Positions 34,360 to 45,156 of a DNA stretch of 64,000 nt are shown piece after piece. Position numbers and translations under genes: made by a program. Numbering within the stretch: position 1 is the stretch's first letter; every line of letters starts with the position of its first letter. This DNA comes from Caenorhabditis remanei (lineage: Eukaryota > Nematoda > Chromadorea > Rhabditida > Rhabditidae), in NCBI RefSeq assembly GCF_010183535.1, contig NC_071332.1:22196001-22260000 (forward strand). Reading direction: 5' to 3'. A model generated the notes under the pieces. It did no database searches. It saw only the letters and a list, made by a program, of their open reading frames with translations, and was not told where the DNA came from.

Positions 34360-34455
34360 CATCTTTTTTCATTGTTTTCTTGTCCTCTGAATACCCTATT
34401 ATTGTTTGGACCCTCTTAGGATGTAGGAGTATTGGGATGGGAAGCAGTATAGCGG
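34360..34455 (+). pseudogene. Relic of an srw-receptor last exon
   Basis: One frame reads LSSEYPIIVWTLLGC, then RSIGMGSS. The intact receptor's last exon downstream reads LSSEYRKTIGSLFGC, then TTGRNGVGSS. The match includes the spacing of the LSSEY, L-GC and G-GSS blocks. The frame shifts just upstream, and no other receptor exons are readable, so this is a degraded tail copy. Confidence 0.7.
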
Positions 34456-34757
34456 TCAGTTTCAGATGCAGCGACTATTTTGTAGAAAAATAGTTATGTT
34501 AGTTGTAATTTTCCAGATAAAGCCAATTGTTTACAACTTTGGTAAATGTAGACTTGACAACGTCATAAGTCTCTTTTCCTCTTCTAAAATTATAATACAT
34601 TACTTTTTGGTCACTGGTGTCAAATCTAACACTATGTAATCATAATCGCCTATTGATACCTGGAAATAATTAAGTTTATACATGCGTGCTAGATTTTTTG
34701 GCATTTTTTGGCATTTTCGCAGACTACAATATTTTCTTTCATTTTCTTCTTCCCCCT

Positions 34758-36008
34758 ATGGATTACTTCGATGAAACCTATCCTGAAGATATCCGAGACT
34801 TTTTAAACTCTCTTCTCAAAAAAGCACTGGGATGGGCTCGTGTCGCATCAACTGTGCAGATTATCACAAGTTGCATTGGTTGCTTTTTGAATGTCTTTCA
34901 TGTTTTTATACTTTTTCGGAAGGAGTTGAGAAGTCAGGCGACAAATATATTGATTATTGGAATTGCAGTAAGTGATTTCGTGTATTTGTTGTACTACGTA
35001 GATGGTGCGACGTGGGATTGGTTGAAAAGCGGGGTGCCACAGGAGTGGTGAGTTTTGAACTATTATATTCAATCAAAACTTCTTTCTGCAGCATTCCCCC
35101 CGATTCTCTAATCCATCAAATCTGGACCTGGGTACTGTTCATATTCAAAGACGCGCTCCGCCGAGTATCTTCATGGCTTGGTGTGTTCTTAGCTCTCATA
35201 CGGTATCTTGTTATTAAGTTTGGCACTAAGACGTGGATAAAAGTGCTGATGAAACCGGAGACTAGTTGGAAACTATTTTTTAGCACTTTCCTTTTTAGTC
35301 TAGTAGTGACAATGATCAATCAGGGACGATATACAATAATGGAGTATAAAAAGGGATGGAAGCCGGATGAGAGGTAGGTGGAATTGTTGGGCATCAAATA
35401 ATCTCACTTTCAGCTGCACTATGTTCCCACCCAACACTACCTACCCATATTTCGAAAGAGTCCAAAACCCCATACTCGACAACTACCACTTGAAAATATC
35501 TCAGAAATTTTTGTTGATTGATGGTTTTTTAAAAATCACGCCCCCTGTATTCTACCCATTTCTAGCCGTTGGCTTAATTCTTCAACTCATGAAAGCGAGA
35601 GACGGGAGGAGGATTTTAATGAGGAAAGATGAGGAACACGAGATGCTACACATCACAAGACTTATTATCTGCATGACTATCGCATACTTTTTGGCTGAAA
35701 CTCCAGTGGGTATCTCCTATTTTTGTCTATCGGTTTTGATCGGTGATGAACATGGTTATGGGCTGCAGTGAGTATTTTATTTAATCTGCGTCATTTGAAT
35801 CTTTTGCATTTAACTTTCGATTTACAGATTTCTTGTCAACTATATCACTATAATACTCAACACATTTCTTGTAATACATTCTTCCATTCATTGTTTTTTC
35901 TGCTTCTTCCTGTCTTCTGAATACCGTAAAACGATTGGGTCGCTGTTCGGGTGCACAACTGGTCGAAATGGAGTTGGAAGTTCTAGAAATTTGAGTACAA
36001 GCTCTTGA
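34758..36008 (+). CDS. srw-family seven-transmembrane chemoreceptor
   Basis: Four exons (34758-35047, 35092-35373, 35414-35767, 35828-36008) give 368 residues. The N-terminus is acidic. The first helices are IITSCIGCFLNVFHVFILF, with the RKELRSQATNILIIGIAVSD block. An extracellular Cys follows in PQEWCIPPDSL, then the helix-3 end SWLGVFLALIRYLVI. LTYPYFERVQN-like lumenal sequence with Cys (SCTMFPPNTTYPYF) lies before helix 5, and RLIICMTIAYFLAETPVGIS is helix 6. The last exon ends FLSSEYRKTIGSLFGC. These are hallmarks of the nematode srw family, distantly related to FMRFamide-type receptors. Expected role: ligand sensing in chemosensory neurons. The ligand is unknown. Broken copies of its last exon lie on both sides. 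Confidence 0.9.
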
Positions 36009-36135
36009 GAGTTTGATTTTATAAATAATGATTTATTATTATTAATAAATATCCTGTTTGATATCTGAAAACTTCGAAATATTCAAAACCATTTTCGTGT
36101 CGAAACCTACTTTTATTTAATTTACGTATTTGCAG

Positions 36136-36295
36136 ATTCCTTATCGACAGCCTCACGATAATCAACACAATATTTTCCAGTCAATGTGTCAAACCGAAAA
36201 ATCAATGTGACCGCTATAAAAACCGTGGTTTCAAAATCTTTATGTACATAAATCTATTTTTAACAGTCATTAAAAAAAAATTAAAATTGCTTTAA
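36136..36295 (+). pseudogene. Second copy of the srw last exon start (relic or alternative exon)
   Basis: A good acceptor (TATTTGCAG, ending at 36135) is followed by ATTCCTTATCGACAGCC. The authentic last exon starts ATTTCTTGTCAACTATA after TTTACAG. Both then share CACxATAAT and TCAACACA blocks. Spliced from exon 3, it would read QFLIDSLTIINTIF before diverging and stopping at 36293-36295, without the LSSEY tail. It overlaps the 3' end of the opposite-strand esterase gene by 15 bases. Confidence 0.6.
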
Positions 36296-38470
36296 AATCC
36301 AGCTCATCACATCAGTTAAACAAAACGAGGCCTCCGTTATCTCATTATGCATATTGAGCATAGCATGGAATCCATTTTTCAGATTGATAAGTTTAGTGGG
36401 CACTCCAGCAGTCTGTAATTTTAGAAAATCGAAAAAAGTGGACCGACACCACCTACCTTCAATCTCTCTGCATAAATCATTCCCTCATCTCTCAACGTAT
36501 CGAATTCACAAGTCACTATCAGACTCTTAGGCAGATTCTCCAAATTTTCTCTCATAAGTGGTGAAAAATAAGGATTAAAAATTATGGGATCAAGAAGGTC
36601 TTGAGCTTCTGAGCTTTCCTGGATTTCCCATCTTTCTGGAACTTTCGAAAGGTTGTACAAATGTGTGGATTCGATAAATGAGCGATGGGAGAGGATCTGA
36701 AAAAATTGTTGAATATTCTTTAAAATAAAAAATCTCACTTTATCTATTCTATCCCTATGCTCTGGTTTAATATGTCCATTCGTGATAACTGCCGGCACTA
36801 ATTCCTTCGCTTTTTCCAACGGGATTCCAGCATATAACATATAGTAAAATGCAACGGATCTGGGATCTGAAAAGTGTACGTCAGTAATTAGTCAAATGAA
36901 TCTAAAGTTCACTGACCAACAAACGCAAAACCATCCAATCTCTTATGAAAGTATCGATACGATACCATTTGCAGATCCACCATCTGTAGCAATGGGTACA
37001 AAAGAACTTGGGCAGCCAGTTTAGGCTCCGCCTTCTTTTCCAGACGACGTTGCGCGATTACGGTAGCCAGATTGCCACCAGCAGAGTCACCGATTATCAC
37101 AACTTTTTTCGGGTCAATTCCGAATTCTTCGGCTCCGTTTTGAAATAGATAATCGACCGCTTTTTCACAATCAAAGAGATTTTCAGGAAAAACAGTTTCC
37201 GGGGAAAGACGATAGTCGATGGAGACTACGAAAGTGTTCATTCTAGAATATAGGCAAAATGAAAAATGAGAAGAAGACCTCCTCCATGCTAACTAGGGAA
37301 GGTCATGGAATCAGTTTGGAGTTATGTGACGTGAGCTATACCATTGGAAAGCTGAGAAAACGCTGACTCCAAATATATATTTAGTTGCTGGCCTTGAGGC
37401 ATGGTATTCGAGAAAAAAACCGAGGGCAAAGTTTGGGAAAGTAGGTAATTATTTACTTTTTAGACGTAAGACTTGAGGCCTAAGGCTCCAAGTACCTTAA
37501 AATGTAGTTTACATGAAAAACAAAGTCAAGACCTTCAAAATTATATTGATACCTTATGATTTTATGAAGTTTTCAGAGAGTTATAAGAATTAAAAAAAGA
37601 AACAAAAGTTTTTAATGCAATAAATTTTGTTGAAAAAATTAAACTTTTGAGCCTAAAGCTGCACCAAAAACACAAAATTTGGGTTTTTTGTCTGCCGGTG
37701 TGTCCTAAAGTGTGAAAAATCCCAAAGTTTGGTTATGTTTTCTGAAAGTTACGAAGATTTGAAAAATGAAAAAAAAAATCCGCGTGTCAGCAAAGTAATA
37801 ATTTGTCATGTTTTCGAACTTTGGCCTTGCTTTTCTCGAATACCAGACCTCAAGGGCAACAGCTGAATATATATATTGAATCAGCGTTTTAGCAGCTTTC
37901 TAATGATATAAGTCACGTCCAATAACTCCAAACTGACTCCATGACCTTCCCTAGTAAACCCAACTCACTCTTTCGCCATTCTCCTCGTCAACCCAGTATA
38001 CATTTCGACACTTCCTATTGCAAATCCCCCGCCATGAATGAAGACAACAGCTCCGCCAGTGGCGTTCTTCAATAGTCTCGGTTCATAGGTACGGACGTTT
38101 ACTCCATTCCACACAGCATCTTTTACTAGTACAGAGTGTCTATCGAATACATTTATGGGACCCATTGTCTTGGATAGACTGTTCAAGGAGAGACGTGTCC
38201 ACCATATTTGATTTTCGGCAGAGGTGAAGAGGTATTTGGACTGAAATTGTTTGGACTGGAATAGCAGGAAGAAAAGTGGAGTGAGTGACTTACCGGATAA
38301 TAATAAAATGCTCGAAGAATCGGCTCGAAGAGATGTAAAATCACTCGATCAATAGTGGATTTTTCACAAAATCCAGGTGGCAGAGGTTTATGAAGAATCA
38401 ATAATAAAGAGAAGGCAAGTACAATAGTTGCAAAAGTAATAGATCCGATTTTTGACAGAGGTTTAGTCAT
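36281..38470 (-). CDS. Arylacetamide deacetylase-like esterase (hormone-sensitive lipase family)
   Basis: Six exons (38470-38294, 38240-37969, 37242-36917, 36866-36739, 36696-36457, 36412-36281) give 424 residues. An N-terminal signal anchor is at about 9-26 (GSITFATIVLAFSLLLIL). The oxyanion motif HGGGF is at 128-132. The nucleophile elbow GDSAGG is at 201-206, with Ser203. Asp367 sits in FDTLRDEG, and His397 in NGFHAMLN. The full catalytic triad is therefore present. AADAC proteins are type II ER-membrane hydrolases with the active site in the lumen, acting on acylated xenobiotics and neutral lipids. The ATG follows a TTTCAG acceptor by 12 bases. Intron 2 (726 bp) holds a family B repeat. 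Three GATA-type sites lie 190-350 bp upstream. Confidence 0.93.
37288..37956. repeat. Palindromic MITE-like element, family B copy 3, expanded
   Basis: The outer ends ctagggaaggtcatggaatc and gactccatgaccttccctag are near-perfect inversions. The inner core ggaaagctgagaaaacgctg faces cagcgttttagcagctttct. At 669 bp it is more than twice as long as the other copies because of extra AT-rich sequence in the centre. It lies in intron 2 of the esterase gene. Confidence 0.9.
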
Positions 38471-38660
38471 TTTTGTTTTTCTGAAAAAAAATTTGGGAGT
38501 AGTCACCGTTTTTTTTTTGAAAACCGCACCAGAAAATGATAGTTTTCAACTGAACAAGTGAAAGTTTCAAAAGTAAATAAAATCGAAAAATAATGAAATA
38601 TTGTTGATGTGGAACAATCTAGACTAGAGTACACGTGCGTATATTCATAAACAATTTTTA

Positions 38661-38816
38661 ACTGATAAGAATTCTCCACTGATAAGAAATGGACTTTGTT
38701 AGGATTCCTAAATTGAGAAAAACCGTAAATTGGAATAAAATCCAACAAAAAAAACTTACCTGATTAGTAGTAGTAAACTAAATAGGTGTGAGAATTAGAG
38801 AGTGGTAATCTTATCA
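38661..38816. promoter_or_regulatory. Cluster of ELT-2-type GATA sites upstream of the esterase
   Basis: ACTGATAAG occurs at 38661-38669 and again at 38678-38686, 17 bp apart. An inverted copy (CTTATCA, with the flanking AAT) is at about 38808-38816. ACTGATAA is the consensus preferred by the worm intestinal GATA factor ELT-2. The sites lie 190-350 bp upstream of the esterase ATG, suggesting intestinal expression. Confidence 0.55.
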
Positions 38817-38959
38817 TTCTCGAGATGTAAAAAACTGGTTTTTTAGAAGAAAAATGATTTTTTGTTTTTTTTTTGAGAGAGAGAGACTCGTTAAAGGGAT
38901 GTTCTTTGTACTTTGGCAGTATTGTTGAAGATTAGAGGGAAAAGTTCAACATTTACATA

Positions 38960-39432
38960 ATTTTGAAGCCCCGGCCCGGCTTCAAGATATAACCAAAAAT
39001 CGTTTTGACATTTCTTCAAGTTTTCATCATAAATATGAACATTTTTTAAAAAGATTTTTCAAAATTTCTTCTAATTCTGATTGTGAGTCACATTCGAAAA
39101 GTTCTTTTTTTTTCACGGAGATAAATTCAAAATATTTGAATTTTGAATTTTGGCTTTGAAAATTCAAACTTGTCAAATTTCCGCTAGGACCAGCCCGGTC
39201 GGCCCGGCTTCAAGAAAAGGTTCCTGGGTTTCACTAAATTTTTAAATTAAAAAAATACATTTTAAAAATTCCATTTTTTGATACATAACTAGCTTTTGAG
39301 TGAATTCTAAAGTGTAGTCAAAAATTCGACAATTTCCGAAAAAATTCAAAAGTTTTCAAAACATTTTTGAATTTTGGTCCCCGGACCGGCCGAAAAAATT
39401 TCAATTATGACCCGGCCCTTGACAAGTTTGTG
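38960..39432. repeat. Dispersed GGCCCGG-type repeat, family J
   Basis: It contains gccccggcccggcttcaag at the start, aagtgtagtcaaaaattcg in the middle and gacccggcccttgacaagt at the end. The same phrases recur in other J copies. No clear terminal repeats. Confidence 0.55.
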
Positions 39433-40289
39433 AAAATTCAAAATTATGCAGAGACCCAAGATTCTGTGACCATGAACGTGTTTGAAATCATTCTGAGCAG
39501 ATGACTCCCGACGTCTGTGCATTCAAGTTCAAGTTTTTGAGAGTCCTAACTCTGACACACTTCGAAATTCCTTTGCCCCTCTTCCAACCACCGCCCAACT
39601 CATTTCGTTTTCTCACCTGTTAGTAATCCACTAAAAAAAGCTCATAAATCCGGGTGGGTCTCCCTCAAAAGTGATTATCTCTCAATCTTTCTTCTCTCTT
39701 ATTATCTCTTCCATCTCGTTAGTGAACAAAAAGAAAGAGTCCTAACTACTTTTTCTCTGGAACTCCCCACCTCTAAATCTTTTGCTTTTTTCCGGATTTT
39801 TCGTTTCGGGTTAGGTTTTTACTAGTAGTTTATACCCTCCGGCTATGTCTTCTTAAATTGGCTTGTCGTTTTCTTCTCTACCAAAGAAAAAATAAACGGA
39901 AGAAGACATGAAAATCTCGGGGCCCCCGTGTAATCCAATTTTTCGATTGGAACTTGGATGTCTTGTTGGAAGCACAGGAAGCCAAGGCCAGACTACCTTT
40001 TTCCGCTCATTTTTTTGGATCTATTCTTTCTTGGTAGTCCTGATGACTTTTGTTTAGGCTATCCTCAGTTTTTCCGTCAGCCCTATTTTCGTAGGGATTG
40101 GTTGTCAAGACTACTAATTTAATCAGGCAGAACTAAACAATGAAATCTATACCAAGAGTCTCATATTCAATTTTGAGAAATCTAATCGGAAATTGAATCA
40201 GAAGTTTACGACTGGAAAATGACATTCACTTCGAAGTCTTATTTTCCATCTTAAAAAAAGTTTATTTTTTAAATAAGCTGTTCGTTTTT

Positions 40290-40500
40290 TCGATTTTTTT
40301 CGAACTTTAAACTTTTTTTCTCGCGAAAAAGTTAAATCTTCGACTATCATTCAGAATTAGAAAAAAATCTGAAAAATCATCAAAAATGTTTACATTTTCG
40401 ATGAAAAATTGGAGAAATGACAAAAATAAATTTGAAAAAAATTGGTTCATTTTTTGAAGCCGGGCCAGGACTTTAAAAATTGTCCAAGGCTTGACAATTA
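40290..40500. repeat. Dispersed repeat, family J second subgroup
   Basis: The core is cgaaaaagttaaatcttcga, then attcagaattag and aaaaatctgaaaaatcatca, ending in gccgggccaggac. The same order appears at 45835-45998 and 46595-46775. Confidence 0.6.
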
Positions 40501-40808
40501 TGAATTATCTTTGTTTTAAGAGTTTGTTTTCAAAATAATGCTTCCTGACTGTCATGAAAAATTATTCAAAAAATATTCACAACTTGAAACGTCAAATAAA
40601 TATGGTTTTCGGTACCAAAAAACCGTCTGGTGACCTGCATACGTCGGAATACCAAACACAATATAAACACATGTCTTCTCTTGGGGATCCCCCATTTTTC
40701 GAGGTGTCTATTAATAAATAATCACCATTCCCCATTCTCATTCTCATCTCTCCACTTTCCTCACAACACTTTATTGTCACCCCTCTTATCTATTTTATAG
40801 CGTCTATA

Positions 40809-41357
40809 ATGTGCTGTATCCGCCTATTTCAGACACCTGGCACAATTCTAGCTCAGTTGAACGAGTATCGTGAGACACTATATATTATATTCGGAATCAC
40901 TTGCCTCGTTTCATGGCTTTGTTTCAATTTATGGGCGTTACGGTAGGTTAAGAACAGCTCAAGTTTTCTAGCATTCGATTTTATGGTTTTCAGTGAGTTT
41001 TTCTGTCCCACAATATTTTCTTCTGCCAATTCCTCCACATCACGTCGTCATAACACTCCGGAAGATCGTCTCACTCGAATCAAAATGCAATACATATCCA
41101 GGTTTGTTTTTGAGACACTCTGATTTTCGTGTGAAAAATGTTCATTGAATTTCCGGGTGCAATAACAGCCCAGAGAAAAACAACGCCTTCAGAACCTATT
41201 TTTACCGTTTTAGAATCAAGGTCCATTCTAAAAATTCTTTTTCAGTGGCCGTTTGCTCACAAACCTGACAGCCTCAGCAAGTGCCACTCTCTCCCATGCA
41301 AATCGTCGAGCTTCACTGCCCACAGATTTTCAGAATTTGGAAGTTTTTGTGGTTTAA
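40809..41357 (+). CDS. Small single-pass membrane protein (117 residues), unknown function
   Basis: Three exons (40809-40942, 40994-41101, 41246-41357) join in phase. MCCIRLFQTPGTILAQLNEY is followed by one hydrophobic segment (LYIIFGITCLVSWLCFNLWA). After it comes a Ser/Arg-rich cytosolic-looking tail (SSANSSTSRRHNTPEDRLTR, then SGRLLTNLTASASATLSHAN and RRASLPTDF). RRASLP is a good basic-directed kinase site. I do not recognise the family. An alternative would be that transcription starts at the internal TATTTCAG acceptor at 40830, giving a form without the first residues. The 3' end faces the secreted-peptide gene 68 bp away. Confidence 0.65.
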
Positions 41358-41425
41358 TAAAAACTATACGCAAAATTAACAATAAACCATTTATTATTTT
41401 CTCCACCACAGCCGCCCCAAAGAAT

Positions 41426-41729
41426 TTAGTCAGAACGTCGCCAGAAAAGTTGAGTTGGCGCCTGGTAGAACGGTTGAAGGTAGGTTTTTCGTTGGTAGAA
41501 TGCGGACGGGCCGCTGGATGGGAGTCTGAAAGAAACCTAAATTATTGGGAGAATGGAACTTCCTAAGCTAATTAACATAATTTAGTTTTAGGATAAAATT
41601 CAAGAATTGAATTGTATTTTTGACCTACTTTGGCTCATTATCCATCATATCAAAAACTCGTTGACCTTCGACAACCAAAAATCCGGACAAAGCAAAGAAT
41701 AGTACGAAGAATAGAACAGCACGGAGCAT
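41426..41729 (-). CDS. Short secreted peptide precursor (66 residues)
   Basis: Two exons (41729-41629, 41525-41426) join in phase. A signal peptide is clear (MLRAVLFFVLFFALSGFLVV, cleaved near VEG-Q). The mature part is about 43 residues: an acidic start (RVFDMMDNEP), then an aromatic, Tyr/Gln-rich stretch (SAFYQRKTYLQPFYQAPTQL), ending in FWRRSD. The RR dibasic pair near the end and the RK pair could be prohormone cleavage sites. No cysteines. It may be a neuropeptide-like or antimicrobial-type precursor; I do not recognise it. Confidence 0.6.
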
Positions 41730-44700
41730 GGTGACGTGACGGAGTTTGAAATTCAGAGTGAAGAATTCAAAAGTCAAAAAACCAGAAGGCGTCAAAAAGT
41801 GAACAATAGGCCTATGTACCTCCCACCGGATGAATAGAATAGGTGTTTGTAAAGAAATTGGGCGGGGCTTAAGAAGAACCGGTGGGAGAACACAAAACAA
41901 AGAAAGAGAATGAGAAAAAATGGAGCCCAGAACTGGGAATCAATTTAGTTGATGAATTAGAACTTGCTCCAGTGGTGCTATTTGATGGATAGCGTCGATT
42001 GGGGAAGGGGGACACTAAAACAACGAAAAAAGGAAAACAATACGGAAAAGTGGGTGCTTTTGGTTCGTGGTCAAAAATCGGAAACGTGGGACGACGTAGG
42101 TGAGAATTAGAAAGGGAGGTGACGTAGCAAATAGGTATGTGGTCAGTGAGAAAACGTGGTACCAGAAACCAGAAATAGGGTTTAGCAGATTATTCAGTAG
42201 TCTTAATGTACGAGTTCGGAGTAGCTGGAAGAGATGGAAATGTGGAATCGCATGAACCTGTACAGCTGAAAATCTTTTGCTGGGACATCTGAAATTTTGA
42301 TCATGTAGAATTTCATACAGCTGTATATTTGGGAATAGGTGTAAAACAGACCAATTTGTTCTTAAAAAAAAACAAAAATGTCTGGAGATTGAGAACAACT
42401 ATAATATTCGATCTTAAATAACTGTAATGTTTGAACTGTAAACATTGATGAAAGAACGAAAAAGAGTATTCCGAAAACACCATCTGCGGTATGGATGAGG
42501 GGTAAGGTCCGCAACGAAGAGATATGGAATTTTTCCTTGCGTGCGCGTCGCGATTTATATTGAAAGATGCGACAAATAGGTTTAAAATTAGAATCTCAGC
42601 CAAGTCTTTTTTGGCACCCTGTGCGACGGAGCGCATTTCCGCGACCTTCCGCCTCATACTGCTGTGCAGATGGCCAATTCATCTCAACTCATCTATCGTT
42701 TGTTATTTTTTCACTTGGGTTTCGCTAGTTATTTGGTATACGTGCGTATTACATGGATGAGAAATAGTTGTTTTTTTAATCGAGTTTGTAAAATATCGTT
42801 TACTGTTTTTATACTAGGTACTATCGTTTTCACGTGAAGTAACATAAGCATCCGATCATTTTGCAAAGAAAAATCACTAAACTTTGATATCTCTCATATC
42901 TCTCTCATATCTCTCTGCAACTTTGTTCGTCGTCGGTTTCAACACCATCAATCTTCTTCTCTCCTTCATCATCGTCCACACGGAACAGATAAAACTTATA
43001 AGAAAAGAAAACATAACACATTTCTGATGGGTGACCATTTAAATGAATGGAGACGGAACAAAATGAGAAAACAGAAAAAGAAAGCGAACAGATTGGTGAC
43101 GACATAACCGGTTTCTTTTTAGTGATATCTTCTTATCCGAATGAATAGGCTAGATGACTTTCGGCAAGATTTTATTCCATATCACTTACGATTCAGTTCT
43201 TTTTTATTGTTGGCATGCGTTTCGTGTCTTTCCACTTTTAGCTAGGTGGTACACTGAATAGACAAAAGTTCCTCCTAATAACAGGATGCCTAGCAAAACA
43301 CCAATAGATATTTCATCATTTTTCTTATCTCCTAACAGTTTTTATATCCCTTCCTCTTGACTTTTCCTGTATATCACAAGTCTTCCCTCCTTTCAATGGC
43401 TCTGTGTTTTCTTTGCTTACACAAGGTGGGGTGACGGTCTGGGGGAAACTCGAACACTTTTAACTGTTAGCCATCATCATGATTTCTCTATGAAAAATGT
43501 TAAAACATTCCAACAAAAAAAATTCCTTAAAAGTGTAGTTTCACCTCCCTCTGCTCGCAACCGGTCATTGTGTTATGAAATAGGTGTCTGTTCTAGCTTC
43601 CGCCAATAAAAGAGAGTTGTCTTGATTGATAATACGCTTTGCAAAATTGACAGTTTCCACCCTTTTTTCTCTCGGTGTGATAACACTTTTTCCTATTCTC
43701 GGAAAAGTTATTCTGCTAAACAGTTCTTTGTCGTAATTCATTTTACATAACTCAATGTTTTTATTTTCTAAATGATGACGCAACGGGTACTGGTATATCT
43801 GGCTAGAGATAACTCACAAATAATTTACATAAGAAAGACTTGTAATTTCACTATAGAATACATATAAATTTATGAAAACTGAGCATTTTTTGGTACCAAT
43901 GAACCTATCACAAAGTTCACCTCGACATTTCCAAACTGTTCGGTCTTCATCCTGTTTGTTCTTTTGTCAAGTACCTTTTCTTCTCGTTCCGACAAAGAGA
44001 GAGAGGGAGAAAAACACATTCCTCTTTTACCTCACCACCCACTTTAACTTTTTGTCATTGATATCAATCGTTCTTCACTTTTTGTTGCCATATGACTACC
44101 TCCGCCCTGTTGTTATCAAGATCCAATAGTCACTAATTTTGCTCTGAAAAAACGCGATGAATTTCATTTTCTTAAATCTCATGACTGCTTTCTGGAGGTC
44201 TCAAAGGGAATTCGCGAAAAAGTTTCTAAATTAAATTTTGCTGATGCTTCGAGCATGAAACATTAGTCAGCTGCAAAACGGGAATGTTTAATTTAAAACT
44301 GAACACAAATTGATAACCTTGCAACTTTTTCCGCTTTTTTTTCAGCCATACACTTCCTCTTCAACCCATTAGCCCCCTGTTTAACTTCCTCCATTTTTGG
44401 AATTTCAAAAATGTATACTAAACTAACTAATAAACCAATTACTCATACCTTTTCTCTTACTCTTTTTGTCCCAAAGAATATTTCTCTTCCACTTTTCCAT
44501 TTCCCTCATTTCTCATTTCGTCCTTTTCGACAAATAAGCCGTCTCGTTCGCTATTTATGATTCTCTAGGTCTCTCCAGTCTCTAGGTTTCCGAGGTGTTT
44601 TCAACTTGAACATAGCTAAAAGACACACCAACTTGAACACCACGTGTTGTTTTGCTACTTTTTCAAAGTTTTTTCGAGAAGGACTTCTCATGAGAATTTT

Positions 44701-44908
44701 CTGTTAGGAGTTAGAAAAAGCAACATAATTTTGGAAGCTCACTACGATCTTTGCTCTTGGATTTTTACTGCTGAACTTCAATTCACTTTTTTCGTATGAT
44801 TTTCACCATCTCTTTAAATTCCGCTCGTTTTCTTTTCGCTTCCTGAACATCTCATTTTATTTTTTCAGATCGAAAAAAACTACATAAAATATTCAACAAC
44901 TAAAGAAA
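41730..44908. other. Gene-free interval
   Basis: There is a family H repeat at 42497-42655 and otherwise AT- and pyrimidine-rich sequence. No exon chain was found. It lies upstream of both the secreted-peptide gene (-) and the small gene at 44909 (+). Confidence 0.5.
42497..42655 (+). repeat. Dispersed repeat, family H copy 3
   Basis: It has ttgcgtgcgcgtcgcg, atttatattgaaag, cagccaagtcttttttggca and gcgacggagcgcatttccgc, in the same order as copies 1 and 2. No coding capacity. Confidence 0.8.
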
Positions 44909-45156
44909 ATGTCTACACAATCACTAAACAAAGTATACCTCTTCCCAATATGCGAAATTACGGTAAGACAGCCTTTTTCCTTTCATCTCAATCTAATCTT
45001 CATCTCTTCATTTCATTTCAATTCAAACATAAACTTTCATACTAAAACACACAGAAAAAGAACCGTATTAATGATTATATGCGCATCATTGCCAAGGCTA
45101 GAACCCAATTGAAGCGGAGAGAAATGGGGGAGAAACCATTTCATTATATAATTTAA
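44909..45156 (+). CDS. Very small gene, 51-residue basic protein, unknown
   Basis: Two exons (44909-44962, 45055-45156) join in frame across a 92-bp intron with gtaaga and ACACAG ends. The product starts MSTQSLNKVYLFPICEIT and continues into a basic helix-prone stretch (KKNRINDYMRIIAKARTQLK, RREMGEKPFHYII). There is no signal peptide or membrane segment. A strong acceptor, ATTTTTTCAG, at 44868-44869 would place the ATG about 40 bases into a trans-spliced message. Alternatively it is the tail of a gene whose earlier exons I cannot see. I do not recognise it. Confidence 0.45.

Larger units (their letters stand above)
38471..40808. other. Gene-free interval with dispersed repeats
   Basis: This lies between the divergent starts of the esterase and the small membrane protein. 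It holds GATA-type sites (38661-38816), a GA tract at 38874-38886, and family J-type repeats (about 38960-39432 and 40290-40500). No coding exon was recognised. Confidence 0.5.
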
